NCBI RefSeq assembly: GCF_037076465.1
Contig: NZ_AP028908.1
Span: 4,526,001-4,590,000, forward strand
From: Pectobacterium araliae
GTDB lineage: Bacteria; Pseudomonadota; Gammaproteobacteria; Enterobacterales; Enterobacteriaceae
Direction: 5' to 3'
Length of the DNA: 64,000 nt
The notes under the pieces are model-generated. The model worked only from the letters and a program-made list of their open reading frames with translations. It ran no database searches and was not told the origin of the DNA. Below are positions 63,505 to 64,000 of the stretch, in pieces. How positions within the stretch are numbered: the first letter of the stretch is position 1; every line of letters begins with the position of its first letter. A program made the position numbers and the translations under genes.

Positions 63505-64000
63505 ATGAGAATATTGTTAATCGAAGACGATCGCCTAATCGGTGATGGCCTAAAAGCTGGGTTGACCAAACTGGGCTTTAATATCGATTGGTTTCTGGAA
63601 GGTAAAGCGGGTGCCGCTGCATTAAAAGCTGCCCCCTATGATGCGGTTGTGCTCGATCTCAGCCTGCCGGGCATGGACGGGATGGATATTCTGCGCCAGT
63701 GGCGTCAAGCAGGGAACGACGAACCGGTGCTGGTTTTGACCGCCCGCGATGCGCTGGAGCAGCGGGTGGAAGGATTGCAACAGGGTGCCGATGATTATTT
63801 ATGTAAACCCTTTGCGCTGACAGAAGTTGCCGCTCGTCTTCAGGCACTGATTCGCCGCCGCCACGGTCAACTGCAACCTTCATTAACACACGGTGCCGTT
63901 TCCCTTGAACCAAGCTCACGGAGCGTCACGCTTAACAATGAACCGCTGATATTAAAATCGCGCGAACTGGCACTGCTGGAACTGTTTCTACTGAACCCGA
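63505..64000 (+). CDS. qseB: Response regulator QseB (3' end outside window)
   Basis: The first 165 codons of an OmpR-family regulator (E. coli QseB 219 residues). The receiver domain has the acidic pocket ([12 protein letters not shown]), the phosphorylation site D51 ([15 protein letters not shown]), T79 region (LVLTARDA) and the lysine in YLCKPFAL. The start of the winged-helix domain (from about 120) is inside; the gene continues past the right edge, probably into qseC. With ygiW it matches the E. coli ygiW-qseBC layout. Confidence 0.9.
   Translation, partial: MRILLIEDDRLIGDGLKAGLTKLGFNIDWFLEGKAGAAALKAAPYDAVVLDLSLPGMDGMDILRQWRQAGNDEPVLVLTARDALEQRVEGLQQGADDYLCKPFALTEVAARLQALIRRRHGQLQPSLTHGAVSLEPSSRSVTLNNEPLILKSRELALLELFLLNP

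Overview
The window is ordinary chromosome of an enterobacterium close to Pectobacterium (soft-rot Pectobacteriaceae). Nearly every protein matches an Escherichia coli housekeeping protein in length and motifs, and many local gene orders are shared (gmk-rpoZ-spoT-trmH-recG, glnA-glnL-glnG-yshB-hemN, yihI/yihA/spf/polA, srkA-dsbA, mobA-mobB beside an rRNA operon, rbsDACBKR). The joins between these blocks differ from E. coli. The genus call is an inference from this mosaic and from sequence recognition; no marker gene proves it.

Layout. 1-4.6 kb: iron/heme uptake locus, all on the minus strand: a TonB-dependent receptor with a signalling domain, an ECF sigma factor, a FecR-type anti-sigma factor and a TonB-like protein cut by the window edge. 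A Fur box lies directly on the -10 of the sigma factor promoter. 4.9-15.8 kb: prlC-rsmJ, a periplasmic nucleotidase, gdhA, uspA/uspB, pitA and yhiN. 15.9-18.6 kb: a membrane EAL phosphodiesterase, an OmpX/Ail-type barrel protein and tRNA-Pro(UGG). 18.7-31.9 kb: eptB, ligB, the gmk-rpoZ-spoT-trmH-recG cluster, xanP with a PurR box, and yicH. 32.1-36.3 kb: fabY, dtd, yihX, bipA.

36.3-42.5 kb is the nitrogen-control block: glnA with two NtrC sites and a sigma-54 promoter, a terminator, a third NtrC site, glnL, glnG, the small gene yshB, and hemN. 42.5-50.9 kb: an untracked 55-residue membrane ORF, yihI, yihA, the Spot 42 RNA gene (spf), polA, dsbA, srkA, yihD, mobA and mobB. 51.1-56.7 kb: a complete rRNA operon on the minus strand (16S, tRNA-Ile, tRNA-Ala, 23S, 5S) with P1, P2, two boxA sites and a terminator. 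56.7-62.7 kb: the complete ribose operon rbsDACBKR with two RbsR operators. 62.8-64 kb: ygiW and, divergently, the start of qseB, with a PmrA/QseB-like direct repeat between them.

I found no phage, insertion sequence, CRISPR array or new defence system. The more interesting signals are regulatory or structural: the Fur/promoter overlap, the nitrogen-control sites and the probable 3'-UTR RNA of glnA, a DnaA-box-like cluster in AT-rich DNA upstream of polA, a DNA ligase with an apparent export signal, the untracked basic membrane microprotein behind yihI, and an rRNA operon whose two flanks match two different E. coli rRNA operons.
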